Positions 1-7,758 are shown, numbered from the stretch's first letter. The stretch is DNA of 14,802 bases from an uncultured Collinsella sp. (GCA_900751755.1 CAADSP010000041.1:1-14802); one strand, 5' to 3'. The notes: generated by a model from the letters alone, not told the origin. Translations and numbers: made by a program.

Positions 1-363
1 AAGGACTGCACCAAGGTCGACCGCTCCGCCGCGTATGCCGCGCGCTGGGTCGCCAAGAACGTGGTCGCCGCCGGTCTGGCCGACCGCTGCGAAGTCGAGC
101 TTGCCTACGCCATCGGCGTTTCCAAGCCCCTTTCAATCATGGTCGACACCTTCGGAACCGCCAAGGTTGCCGAGGACACGATCGTTGAGGCCGTAGAGAA
201 GACCTTCGACCTGCGCCCGGGTGCAATCATCCGCGACCTAGACCTGCGTCGCCCCATCTACGAAAAGACGGCAGCCTACGGTCACTTCGGCCGCGAAGAC
301 CCCGACTTCACCTGGGAGAAAACCGACCGAGTCGAAGAACTCAAAGCAGCCTGCGGCCTGTAA
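1..363 (+). CDS. metK: S-adenosylmethionine synthetase, C-terminal part (partial)
   Basis: This is the last 120 codons of MetK, which makes S-adenosylmethionine from methionine and ATP in the cytoplasm. The frame is open from base 1, so the start lies outside the window. The C-terminal domain is recognisable by DRSAAYAARWVAKN followed by VAAGLADRCEVELAYAIG, then SIMVDTFGT, and the late RPGAIIRDLDLRRPIYEKTAAYGHFGR stretch (residues given in pieces, all in one frame). The TAA stop is at 361-363, and a strong terminator follows 37 bases later, so metK ends its transcription unit. The GTG at 61 is internal, because the conserved sequence continues upstream of it. The enzyme normally has about 385-400 residues, so roughly two thirds are missing to the left. 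The family call is very secure. Confidence 0.97.
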   Translation, partial: KDCTKVDRSAAYAARWVAKNVVAAGLADRCEVELAYAIGVSKPLSIMVDTFGTAKVAEDTIVEAVEKTFDLRPGAIIRDLDLRRPIYEKTAAYGHFGREDPDFTWEKTDRVEELKAACGL

Positions 364-400
364 GCTAACTCGAAAAGCTACAGCCAAATAACAACGCACC

Positions 401-436
401 AAAAGAAGTACCGGCCCCAACCGGTACTTCTTTTTT
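401..436 (+). terminator. Rho-independent terminator of metK
   Basis: A perfect 14-base-pair stem (401-414 with 421-434) closes a six-base CCCCAA loop, and the downstream arm runs into a T tract that ends at 436. The A-rich left arm mirrors the T tract, so the hairpin could also stop transcription from the other strand. It lies 37 bases after the metK stop. Confidence 0.93.
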
Positions 437-530
437 ATTTAAAGGTGGTGAAGATGAGCCTACCTGGGACATGGAATAAATCACAGGCCGATAAATTTTG
501 CAGCAGAGCGACTCCAACCATGTATCCTAA

Positions 531-651
531 GTTCCGAGGGCTTTAGTATTTGGTCGATCGCGAGTTCCGCACGAGCCGGAGGCCACTTAATGTGGCCTCC
601 GTGCGAGCAGGACTGTCCGAGCAGGCGACCAAATACTAAAGCCCTCGGAAC
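531..651. repeat. 121-base element with perfect 26-base inverted arms upstream of serine dehydratase
   Basis: The arm 531-556 (starting GTTCCGAGGGCTTTAG) is the exact reverse complement of 626-651. A second hairpin sits inside: 578-586 GGAGGCCAC pairs with 592-600 around the loop TTAAT, and 568-572 CGCAC pairs with 601-605 after a five-base bulge. The element fills most of the 343-base gap between metK and the serine dehydratase gene. The rest of the gap (437-530 and 652-695) holds no convincing gene or promoter; the best -10-like string is TATCCT at 523-528, without a good -35. No T tract follows, so it is not a normal terminator. It could be a small non-autonomous mobile element (MITE or foldback type) or a regulatory RNA leader. 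The arms are seen directly; the function is unknown. Confidence 0.85.
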
Positions 652-694
652 GGCGGGACAGAGTATGCCCCGCCCCTCGGGACGACGGGATAGA
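642..694 (+). repeat. 21-base direct repeat (two copies) before the serine dehydratase ribosome binding site
   Basis: Positions 642-662 and 674-694 match at 18 of 21 bases (both begin CCCTCGG and contain ACGGGA or GCGGGA). The copies are 32 bases apart, start to start. The first copy overlaps the right arm of the large inverted repeat. The second ends just before the AAGGAG ribosome binding site at 696-701. Between them GGCGGG (652-657) can also pair with CCCGCC (669-674). They may be paired protein-binding sites or alternative pairing partners for the left arm at 531-540. The role is inferred; the repeat is seen. Confidence 0.6.
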
Positions 695-706
695 TAAGGA
701 GCATCC

Positions 707-2314
707 ATGGCAGGCAAGCCGCAAACACTAGCTACGACCTCGGCATTCGAGATCTTGGGCCCCGTCATGGTCGGCCCCAGCTCATCGCACACCGCCGGCG
801 CCCTGCGCTGCGCCCAAGTTGCCGCCAGCCTACTGGAAGGCCGCATCACCAAAGTCACCTTTGGCCTGTGGAACTCCTTCGCCCACACCTACCGCGGCCA
901 CGGCACAGACCGTGCGCTCGTCGCGGGCATACTGGGCCTCGACACCGATGACGAGAACATCAAGCAGGCCTTCGACCTCGCGCGCGAGCAGGGCCTCGAA
1001 TATCACTTTGACATCAAGGGCGACGACGCCTCCATCCACCCCAACACCGTCGACATCGAAATGGTCGACGACACGGGCGCCACGGCACAGGTCCGCGGCG
1101 AGAGCCTGGGCGGCGGCAAGATGCGCATCAGCCGCATTAACGGCGTCGGCGTCGACATCTCGGGCATGTATTCCACGCTCTTCGTGGCGCACAAGGACGT
1201 CCCCGGCGTGCTCGCCGCGCTCACCAACCTGCTCGCCTACGCCCACGTAAACATCGCCTTCTGCCGCACCTACCGCACCGAAGTGGGCGGCCAGGCCTAC
1301 TCCGTCTTTGAGACCGACGGCGCGCCCGACGACACCGTCGTCCCCATGCTGCGCAAGCTCGACAATGTCGATTACGCGACCTTTATCGAGCTCCCCGGTT
1401 CTGCCTCGTCGCTCTCTCCCGGCGTCTCGGCCAAGGAAATCTTCGACGACGGCGAGCAGCTGCTCGATGCGTGCGAGGAAATGGGGCTCAGCATCGGCGC
1501 CGTCATGGCCGTTCGTGAGGCGCGTCTGACCGGCGAGGCCCACGCCGTCGCCGCCATGCGCCGCGTGCTCGACGTCATGCGCGAGGAGACCACGGCCCCC
1601 CTCGCCAATCCGCAGCGCTCGCTCGGTGGGCTAATCGGCGGCGAGGCCAAGCTCGTCGAAGCCACCGGCCGCAACGATTTGAGTGCAAGCCTGATGGGCC
1701 CCGTTCAGACCGATGCCGTGGCCCGCGCCATGGCCGTGCTCGAGCGCTCCGCCACGATGGGCGTGATCGTCGCCGCCCCCACGGCCGGCTCCGCGGGTGT
1801 TGTGCCCGGCTGCGTGCTGGCGCTCGCCGATCGCCTGCAGCTCGACGACGAGCAGGTCATGGACGCGCTATACTGCGCAGCCGCCATCGGCCTCAACCTC
1901 ACCACAAGCGCCTGCGTTGCCGGCGCCGAGGGCGGCTGCCAAGCCGAGGTCGGAAGCGCCGCCGCCATGGCAGCCGCCGCGCTGGCACAGATGCTCGGCG
2001 GCACGCCCGAGCAGGCGCTTGACGCCAGTTCCATCGCGCTAAGTAACCTGCTGGGCCTCGTTTGTGACCCCGTCGGTGGCCTCGTGGAGGTGCCCTGCCA
2101 AAACCGCAACGCCATCGGCGTGGCAGCGGCCTTTAGCTCGGCACAACTCGCCCTCGCAGGCATTAAGAGCCTGGTGCCGTTTGACCAGATGGCACATGTC
2201 ATGCTCTCGGTGGGTCACGCGTTGCCGGCCACGCTGCGCGAGACGGCAAAGGGCGGCATCGCGCAGGCTCCGGCCGCACTTTCGGCCTGTGCAAAATGCG
2301 GTGTGTGCGGATAG
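707..2314 (+). CDS. sdaA: Iron-sulfur L-serine dehydratase, single chain (beta-ACT-alpha)
   Basis: The enzyme deaminates L-serine to pyruvate and ammonia in the cytoplasm, using an oxygen-sensitive [4Fe-4S] cluster. It has 535 residues. The N-terminal beta domain carries GPSSSHTAGALR (residues 23-34). An ACT-like segment follows at about 150-230 (DVPGVLAALTNLLAYAHVN), and the alpha domain fills about 240-535 with APTAGSAGVVPG (357-368). Candidate cluster ligands are C411 (GGCQAEVGSA), C453 (CDPVGG) and C464. The chain ends CAKCGVCG, so C534 is penultimate; in the Legionella enzyme a C-terminal cysteine is known to reach back to the cluster. The ATG is preceded by AAGGAG with a five-base spacer. 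E. coli SdaA (454 residues) has no ACT domain, so this is a longer fused form. Transcription ends at the hairpin at 2333. The function is secure; ACT-based regulation by serine is inferred. Confidence 0.95.
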   Translation: MAGKPQTLATTSAFEILGPVMVGPSSSHTAGALRCAQVAASLLEGRITKVTFGLWNSFAHTYRGHGTDRALVAGILGLDTDDENIKQAFDLAREQGLEYHFDIKGDDASIHPNTVDIEMVDDTGATAQVRGESLGGGKMRISRINGVGVDISGMYSTLFVAHKDVPGVLAALTNLLAYAHVNIAFCRTYRTEVGGQAYSVFETDGAPDDTVVPMLRKLDNVDYATFIELPGSASSLSPGVSAKEIFDDGEQLLDACEEMGLSIGAVMAVREARLTGEAHAVAAMRRVLDVMREETTAPLANPQRSLGGLIGGEAKLVEATGRNDLSASLMGPVQTDAVARAMAVLERSATMGVIVAAPTAGSAGVVPGCVLALADRLQLDDEQVMDALYCAAAIGLNLTTSACVAGAEGGCQAEVGSAAAMAAAALAQMLGGTPEQALDASSIALSNLLGLVCDPVGGLVEVPCQNRNAIGVAAAFSSAQLALAGIKSLVPFDQMAHVMLSVGHALPATLRETAKGGIAQAPAALSACAKCGVCG

Positions 2315-2332
2315 CGGCAAAGAACGACTCAA

Positions 2333-2359
2333 AGGTGGGACAAATGTCCCACCTCTTTT
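2333..2359 (+). terminator. Probable terminator after serine dehydratase
   Basis: A nine-base-pair stem AGGTGGGAC (2333-2341) pairs with GTCCCACCT (2346-2354) around an AAAT loop, followed by CTTTT. The T run is short, so termination may be partial. It begins 18 bases after the stop codon and separates this gene from the promoter of the next one. Confidence 0.7.
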
Positions 2360-2377
2360 GAATGCCACCGTTTCCGT

Positions 2378-2406
2378 ACCACAAACAGCAGGGCAATCGC
2401 TATAAT
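2378..2406 (+). promoter_or_regulatory. Probable sigma-70-type promoter for the L,D-transpeptidase gene
   Basis: A perfect TATAAT lies at 2401-2406. At 17 bases upstream is ACCACA (2378-2383), which matches only the last three bases of the TTGACA consensus. It sits between a terminator and the next start codon, giving a leader of about 50 bases. The -10 box is strong; the -35 assignment is weak. Confidence 0.55.
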
Positions 2407-2463
2407 GCAAGCCCAGTAAAAACACGATGAACCGCAAGGCGAAAATCGAAGGATATGCATACG

Positions 2464-4197
2464 ATGTCGCAAAACGATCAAACTCAACTGATTCCCGATC
2501 CGCAGCAGCCGAGCAGGCACACCGGCGGCGTTCAGTCGCCGCGTCCTATCGCGCCGAGCCACGGTCAGCAGCGTAGTGCAGCAAACGCTTCCCAACACCC
2601 GAACCAACAGCGACAGCAGCGTCAACAACGTCAGCAGCGCCAGGCAAACGGCAATGCGCCCAAGCAGCCCCCCACGCACGCTCGAGGCGATCGCGGCCCC
2701 GCGCGCAAACCCGCCGAGAACAATAAGTCGGGCAAAAAGACGACGTTATTTGTCGTCCTGGGCCTAATCGTCATTGTCTATATAGTAGGCGTCGTAGCGT
2801 TTTCGCAGGTAGCCTACCCCAACACCACCATCGCCGGCGTCGACGTCTCGTTCTCCAACGCTTCGTCTGCCGCCACCAAGGTCAATTCGGCATGGAAGCA
2901 CTATAAGCTCGCCGTGACAGGCGATGACTTTAGCTGGACCTATCAGCCCGAGTCCGATGAGCCCATCGTCGACGGCGAAGCTGCCGCAAAAGAAATCATC
3001 AGCCACAACGAAGCCTTTATATGGCCGGTCCGTCTTGTGGAATCCTTAAGCGGCAAGACCAAAACAACCGCTACCTCCAACGAAGTCGATCTTGATCAAG
3101 ACGTCGACCTGTCCATGCTCTCCGACACCTTTGACCAAAAGCAGTTTGAGGAGGATCTGGGCGCCGCCATCGACGAGTTTAACGAGGGCCGTTCGGGCAC
3201 GTTCGAGGCCAATAGCTCCTATGACGAGCAGGCCGGCAAGTTTACCGTCGAGAAGGCGCGCTCCAACGAAAAGCTCAACCGCGAGCATGTCATTAAGTAC
3301 GCCGAGCTCGAGCTTGCCTCGCTGACCGAGACCGTAGATCTTTCCAAGCTCGGCAACGATGCCTATGAGCCGCTTAATGGAACGCTGACCGATGATCAGA
3401 TTCAGGCCGCATGCGATGCCGCCAACAACTTCCTGGGCGTCAACGTGACCCTCAAGCTCAACGGCGAGGATGCCGGCAAGGTTGATGGCAGCTCCGTGTT
3501 GCAGTGGATCAGCTTTGCCGATCCGGCCAACCCCACGCTCGATACGTCGCAGATCAGCAGCTGGGCAGCCGAACTCGCCAACGGCTTTAATACCGTGGGC
3601 TCCACTCGTTGGTGGACGCGCGCCGATGGCAAGCAGTGCGCCGTCGAAGGCGGCGACTTTGGTTGGTCCATCGACAGCAGCTCGCTCGCCAAGCAGGTCG
3701 AGGACGCCATTAACAACAAGCAGACCGGCGGGATCGAGATCAAGTACTCCCAGAAGGCCGACACCTTTACCGCAAAGGGAGAGCCCGACTGGAAGGCGTA
3801 TATCGACGTCGACCTGTCCGAGCAGCACGCGCGCTACTATGACGAGAGCGGCAATATCGTGTGGGAGGCCAACTTTATTTCCGGCAAACCGGGCGAAGAC
3901 GCCACCCCCGAGGGTGTGTGGCAAATCAACAGCAACGACGGCGGCAGCACCCTGATCGGAGCCAAGGACCCCGAGACCGGTAAACCCAAATATGAGAGCC
4001 CGGTGAGCTACTGGATGCCGTTTGAGGGCAACATGATCGGCTTCCACGACGCCACCTGGCAAAACGACAAGAGCTTCGATAACGCCGAGTCGTACAAGTG
4101 GTGCGGCAGCCACGGTTGCATCAACCTGCGCCTGGCCGACGCCAAGGCACTGCACGATTGCATCAAAGTCGGCCTGTGCGTGGTTGTCCACTCGTAG
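2464..4197 (+). CDS. Membrane-anchored L,D-transpeptidase (YkuD) with PG_binding_4-like region
   Basis: The protein would form 3-3 cross-links in peptidoglycan, or attach molecules to it, outside the membrane. From the ATG at 2464 it has 577 residues. A disordered, Gln/Arg/Pro-rich cytoplasmic tail (1-90) includes repeated QQR triplets at about 48-60. One membrane helix follows (about 93-115, LFVVLGLIVIVYIVGVVAF). A long extracellular region (about 120-440) has the position and style of PG_binding_4 modules. The YkuD catalytic domain (about 445-577) holds GFHD (H528) and SHGCINLR with catalytic C552, the same plan as the Enterococcus faecium L,D-transpeptidase. An in-frame ATG at 2455 lies only one base after the GAAGGA site (2448-2453), so I prefer the ATG at 2464 with a ten-base spacer. 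It is a single-gene unit with its own promoter. The catalytic call is secure; the exact cell-wall role is inferred. Confidence 0.93.
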   Translation: MSQNDQTQLIPDPQQPSRHTGGVQSPRPIAPSHGQQRSAANASQHPNQQRQQRQQRQQRQANGNAPKQPPTHARGDRGPARKPAENNKSGKKTTLFVVLGLIVIVYIVGVVAFSQVAYPNTTIAGVDVSFSNASSAATKVNSAWKHYKLAVTGDDFSWTYQPESDEPIVDGEAAAKEIISHNEAFIWPVRLVESLSGKTKTTATSNEVDLDQDVDLSMLSDTFDQKQFEEDLGAAIDEFNEGRSGTFEANSSYDEQAGKFTVEKARSNEKLNREHVIKYAELELASLTETVDLSKLGNDAYEPLNGTLTDDQIQAACDAANNFLGVNVTLKLNGEDAGKVDGSSVLQWISFADPANPTLDTSQISSWAAELANGFNTVGSTRWWTRADGKQCAVEGGDFGWSIDSSSLAKQVEDAINNKQTGGIEIKYSQKADTFTAKGEPDWKAYIDVDLSEQHARYYDESGNIVWEANFISGKPGEDATPEGVWQINSNDGGSTLIGAKDPETGKPKYESPVSYWMPFEGNMIGFHDATWQNDKSFDNAESYKWCGSHGCINLRLADAKALHDCIKVGLCVVVHS

Positions 4198-4266
4198 TGC
4201 AACGCGCGCATTCCTACAACGTGGAACCGCTGCGACCAATCTAACAGTTCCGAAAGAAACCGTCCT

Positions 4267-4299
4267 ATGCGCCCGCCCCAACCGGTGGGCGCATATAAT
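4267..4299 (+). promoter_or_regulatory. Hairpin overlapping a TATAAT box, upstream of the exporter operon
   Basis: ATGCGCCCGCC (4267-4277) pairs with GGTGGGCGCAT (4284-4294) through 11 positions with one G-T pair, around a CCAACC loop. The last base of the right arm is the first base of a perfect TATAAT (4294-4299). No good -35 is visible at the usual spacing. The palindrome may be an operator covering the promoter, or a weak terminator for the gene before, although no T tract follows. The -10 box and palindrome are seen; their use is inferred. Confidence 0.5.
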
Positions 4300-4329
4300 T
4301 ATCGAGGTTCTTTCTATAAAGGAGACGCT

Positions 4330-5766
4330 ATGCCGAATGTCCCCACGATCACCCCGGGCCCAGATGATACCGAGCGCACGCCCGAAGGTGCCACCGAAAC
4401 GTTTCCTCTGATTACAAACGTACATGCCGACAAGCAGAGCGGACGCGCGAACGATACGGCCGAGATTTCCGATGAAGAGGCATACGCCAAGCTCAAGGCA
4501 AAACGTGCCGAGCGCCGACGCAAAAAGCTGATTCGCCGCGGTATTGCCGTCGGCGTCGTGGGCGCCATCGCGCTCATCGCCATTGTCGCAACCCTGGTTA
4601 TCAATGCGCAGCCACAGGGCGCTAGCGGGCCGGTGACCGACATGGTGACCGAGGGCACGTTTACCACAACGGTCGAGGCGAGAGGCCAGCTCAAACCCAT
4701 TTCGTCCTCAGTGGTCTCCCCTTCTGTCGACGGTACGGTCGATTCGATCAACGTGCAGGCAGGCCAATCCGTCAACGAGGGCGACGTTCTTATGACTATT
4801 AAAAACGACGAGCTCGATCGCAACGTTGCCGAGGCGCAGCGTGCAGTTGCAGCCGCTCAGGAAGACCTCTCCAACGCGCAGAAAGCCGCAGCTGCCGCGC
4901 AGACCACCCCAACGACGGACGTCGATGGAGCTTCCGCAGCGGCTGGCATCTCCGCCGCATCGGCGGACACGAACGCCGTATCGGCCTCGCAGCGCAGCCT
5001 CGCATCGGCCCAGGCAAACCTCGATCAGGCGAACGCCAAGGCGGCCAGTCGTACGGTCACGGCCCCGAGCTCGGGCAGTATCGTGGAGCTCAACGCCAAG
5101 GTGGGCGCCACGGTAACAGGCGGCATGATCATGGGCGAAAGCGATACGAGCGGCGGCAAGCAGTGCATGCAGATCGCCGACCTATCTAAGATGAAGGTGA
5201 CCGTGCAGGTGGGCGAAAAGGACATCGCCAAGATCGCCGTTGGGCAGAGTGCCAACGTCACGTATCCCGCGTTTCCCGATATCGTAAGCCAGGGAACGGT
5301 CACGGCCATCGCCTCGGTGGCAAACTCCGACGCCGCCAACGGTGGCGGCGGCAGCGTGACCTTTAACGTCGACATTCTCATCGAGGCGCCCGACGCGCGC
5401 CTGAAGCCGGGCATGACGGCCGAGGTCTCGGTGGTGACCGAGCAGCTTGACGACGTGGTGATGGTGCCGACGATGGCGCTCATGACCGAAGACGGCGAAC
5501 ACTATTACGTCAACGTCGCAACCGATGACGAGGGCAAGCAAACCCATCGCGTGAAGGTGACCGTCGTGACGCAAAACGACAACGAAGCCGTAGTCGGCAA
5601 GACACAGGTTAAGCGCGACGACCAGGGCAACGAGATCAACCCCAACGTTCCGGTTACCAAGCTGCGCGATGGCGGCACCCTCGTCATGGACACCGGAGCG
5701 GACGCAACGGCTGACGGCGGCTACGGTGCAGATTCGGGCAGTATGTCTGCCGACGAGGGCATGTAA
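4330..5766 (+). CDS. Membrane fusion protein of a MacA/YknX-type exporter
   Basis: This is the adaptor subunit of a tripartite ABC exporter, 478 residues long. It has a charged cytoplasmic tail (1-70), one membrane helix (about 71-92), and a biotinyl-lipoyl-like half motif at 130-157 (GTVDSINVQAGQSVNEGDVL). An Ala/Gln-rich alpha-hairpin follows (about 163-240), then the second half motif (TVTAPSSGSIVELNAKVGA, 242-260), beta-barrel domains to about 450, and an acidic Gly/Ala tail. The start is the ATG at 4330, behind AAGGAG (4319-4324) with a five-base spacer; the frame is open further upstream but lacks conservation. Its stop overlaps the ATPase start by one base (TAATG). In mono-membrane bacteria such adaptors work without an outer-membrane channel, as YknX does in Bacillus. 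The substrate cannot be read from the sequence. Confidence 0.9.
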   Translation: MPNVPTITPGPDDTERTPEGATETFPLITNVHADKQSGRANDTAEISDEEAYAKLKAKRAERRRKKLIRRGIAVGVVGAIALIAIVATLVINAQPQGASGPVTDMVTEGTFTTTVEARGQLKPISSSVVSPSVDGTVDSINVQAGQSVNEGDVLMTIKNDELDRNVAEAQRAVAAAQEDLSNAQKAAAAAQTTPTTDVDGASAAAGISAASADTNAVSASQRSLASAQANLDQANAKAASRTVTAPSSGSIVELNAKVGATVTGGMIMGESDTSGGKQCMQIADLSKMKVTVQVGEKDIAKIAVGQSANVTYPAFPDIVSQGTVTAIASVANSDAANGGGGSVTFNVDILIEAPDARLKPGMTAEVSVVTEQLDDVVMVPTMALMTEDGEHYYVNVATDDEGKQTHRVKVTVVTQNDNEAVVGKTQVKRDDQGNEINPNVPVTKLRDGGTLVMDTGADATADGGYGADSGSMSADEGM

Positions 5767-6539
5767 TGCGTCCCGTTATCGACATCCGCAACGTGCACCG
5801 CATCTTTGAGAGCGAGGCGGGGTGCGCCCACATCCTGCACAACGTGAGCCTGGCGGTAAATCCCGGCGAATTCGTCGCCATCACTGGCCCATCGGGCTCG
5901 GGCAAATCAACGCTCATGAACATCCTAGGCTGCCTGGATAAGCCGATGGCGGGCGACTACTACCTGCAAGGGCTCAACGTGGCCGAGCTCGATGATGAGG
6001 AGCTCACCGAAGTTCGCGCCCTGAGCATTGGCTTTGTCTTTCAGAGCTTCAACCTGCTGCCGCGCCTGTCGGTTATCGAAAATGTGATGCTGCCGCTGGC
6101 CTACACCAATGTGCCCCGTAGCCAGCGCGAAATGCGCGCCGTGCACGCGCTGCAGGCTGTCACGCTGCCCGTCGACCACTGGGACCACCGCATATCCGAG
6201 CTCTCGGGCGGCCAGATGCAGCGCGTCGCAATCGCGCGCGCCCTCGTCAATGACCCGCCCATCATTCTGGCCGACGAGCCGACGGGAAACCTGGACTCCG
6301 CTACCGGAGCGCTTGTGATGGAAACCTTCCATAAGCTCCAGAAGCGCGGCAAAACCATCGTGCTTATCACACACGACCCCGGCATCGCCGCCGAGGCCGA
6401 CCGTGCCGTGACCATCCGCGACGGTCGCATTCACGATGGCGCGTATATTCCACATGCACCGCGGACCCTGCGCAGCGCCGTGGATAGCCTGCCCAGGATT
6501 TCCGCCTCCGCCAACCCGCCGAAAGGAGAGATGGCATGA
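5766..6539 (+). CDS. ABC transporter ATPase, MacB/YknY/LolD type
   Basis: This 257-residue cytoplasmic ATPase drives the FtsX-like permease encoded next. All nucleotide-binding motifs are intact: Walker A GPSGSGKST (41-49), Q-loop FVFQSFNLLPRLS (Q93), signature LSGGQMQRVAIARAL (146-160), Walker B IILADEPTGNLDS (166-178) and the H-loop ITHD (H203). The EPTGNLD string is typical of the MacB/LolD/FtsE group. The C-terminal 25 residues or so, after the usual domain end, are unstructured in appearance. The start overlaps the adaptor stop (TAATG, with GAGGG six bases upstream), and the stop overlaps the permease start (ATGA). Translation of the three genes is therefore probably coupled. Confidence 0.96.
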   Translation: MRPVIDIRNVHRIFESEAGCAHILHNVSLAVNPGEFVAITGPSGSGKSTLMNILGCLDKPMAGDYYLQGLNVAELDDEELTEVRALSIGFVFQSFNLLPRLSVIENVMLPLAYTNVPRSQREMRAVHALQAVTLPVDHWDHRISELSGGQMQRVAIARALVNDPPIILADEPTGNLDSATGALVMETFHKLQKRGKTIVLITHDPGIAAEADRAVTIRDGRIHDGAYIPHAPRTLRSAVDSLPRISASANPPKGEMA

Positions 6540-7750
6540 GCGCCCGCGATCTCATCCAGGAAGCCCTTCACTCGCTCGAAGCTAACAAGGGGCGCAGCCT
6601 GCTCACCATCCTGGGCATTGTCATCGGCATCGCCTCGGTTATCGCCATGACTTCGCTCATCGGCGGCATCCAAAACAGCCTGGTCAACAGTCTGGGCCTC
6701 AATGCGGCACGCATGGTGCAAATCTATTCGTCGCAAGAACTCACCGAGTCCGACATCGAGAAGCTTCAAAAACTGGTGCCGCAGATAGAGCAGATCGGCA
6801 TTGTCGACAGCGCGTATACCGAGTATAAGACCGGCGATAAAAGCTATACCGTCATGGCACAGGGTGTCGATAGCGACATGCTCGACGCCGTGGGGGCCAG
6901 CAAGCTCGTTGCGGGGCGCACCTATTCCCAGGCCGAGTCCCAATCAGGCTCGCGCGTGGCGCTCATCAGCCGCGGCGGCGCCGATCAGCTTTACGGCAAC
7001 GAACAGGATGCGCTGGGGAAAACCATCAAGGTGTCCAACGGCGAGGTGCAGATTGTAGGTGTGATTGATGGCGGCAACGACTCCATGGGCTCGCTCACGC
7101 TGTATATGCCGCGCGAAACCATCTCAGGCCTGTTTGGCGACGAAAATCCTTCATTCCCCAGCGTGACGGCTCTTGCCGCCGAGGGCACAGACATGGACGA
7201 GCTTTGTAAGACCATCGAGTCCAAGGTGCGCGCAATGAAGGGCATCGCGGAGGATGATGAGTACGACAGTGTATCGGCGACATCCATGAAAAGCGCCATC
7301 GATGCGCTCAACTCCTTTATGGGCGCGTTCTCGCTCATCATGGGTGCTGTCGCCAGCATCTCGCTGCTTGTCGGCGGTATCGGCATTATGAATATGATGC
7401 TTACCAACGTAACGGAGCGCATCCGCGAGATCGGCATCCGCCGCGCTCTGGGCGCAAGTCGTCGCGATATCACCGCGCAGTTTTTGGCCGAGTCTTCGGC
7501 ATTGTGCATCACCGGCGGTCTGCTGGGTGTCCTGATTGGCTATCTGCTGGCATGGGGACTCACGTTCTTTGCCGCAAGCTCGGGCATCATGAGCGAGTTT
7601 GGAGCTACCGGGACGATCACGCCAAGCTTCTCCATTACGACAGTGTTGATCGCGTTTGCCGTATCGGTCGGCATCGGCGTAATCTTTGGCTTCTATCCCG
7701 CTCGCCGCGCGGCAAAGCTCGACCCGGTGGAGTGCCTACGCTACCAGTAA
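6536..7750 (+). CDS. FtsX/MacB-type ABC transporter permease (YknZ-like)
   Basis: This 404-residue integral membrane subunit completes the exporter. It has a first helix near residues 22-44, a large extracellular MacB_PCD-like domain (about 45-260), then three helices (about 265-290, 322-346 and 366-388). The FtsX signature EIGIRRALGASRRDI (298-312) lies after helix two. The end YPARRAAKLDPVECLRY is typical of the family. The ATG at 6536 has AGGAG (6524-6528) seven bases upstream and overlaps the ATPase stop. As the ATPase is a separate protein, the set corresponds to YknX-YknY-YknZ rather than fused E. coli MacB. Possible substrates are peptides, toxins or lipids; none can be chosen from this sequence. 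Confidence 0.95.
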   Translation: MSARDLIQEALHSLEANKGRSLLTILGIVIGIASVIAMTSLIGGIQNSLVNSLGLNAARMVQIYSSQELTESDIEKLQKLVPQIEQIGIVDSAYTEYKTGDKSYTVMAQGVDSDMLDAVGASKLVAGRTYSQAESQSGSRVALISRGGADQLYGNEQDALGKTIKVSNGEVQIVGVIDGGNDSMGSLTLYMPRETISGLFGDENPSFPSVTALAAEGTDMDELCKTIESKVRAMKGIAEDDEYDSVSATSMKSAIDALNSFMGAFSLIMGAVASISLLVGGIGIMNMMLTNVTERIREIGIRRALGASRRDITAQFLAESSALCITGGLLGVLIGYLLAWGLTFFAASSGIMSEFGATGTITPSFSITTVLIAFAVSVGIGVIFGFYPARRAAKLDPVECLRYQ

Positions 7751-7758
7751 GCCACCAC

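Noticed and set aside
454..546. A 30-codon open frame with GGTGG five bases upstream, ending inside the left arm of the large inverted repeat; a possible leader peptide.
   Set aside because: It starts only 18 bases after a strong terminator with no promoter visible between, and its sequence shows no run of serine codons (three Ser in 30). Too little support to call it a gene.
437..706. T-box or glycine riboswitch upstream of serine dehydratase.
   Set aside because: No T-box TGGNACCGCG-type sequence, no glycine aptamer pattern and no following terminator were seen. The structure is dominated by a perfect inverted repeat.
4198..4329. Rho-independent terminator after the L,D-transpeptidase gene.
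   Set aside because: The only good hairpin (4267-4294) lacks a T tract and merges into a TATAAT box, so I list it as a regulatory candidate.
3046..4425. A 459-codon open frame on the minus strand across the L,D-transpeptidase gene.
   Set aside because: It is the antisense shadow of a GC-rich gene with clear family motifs on the plus strand. It has no recognisable domain of its own.
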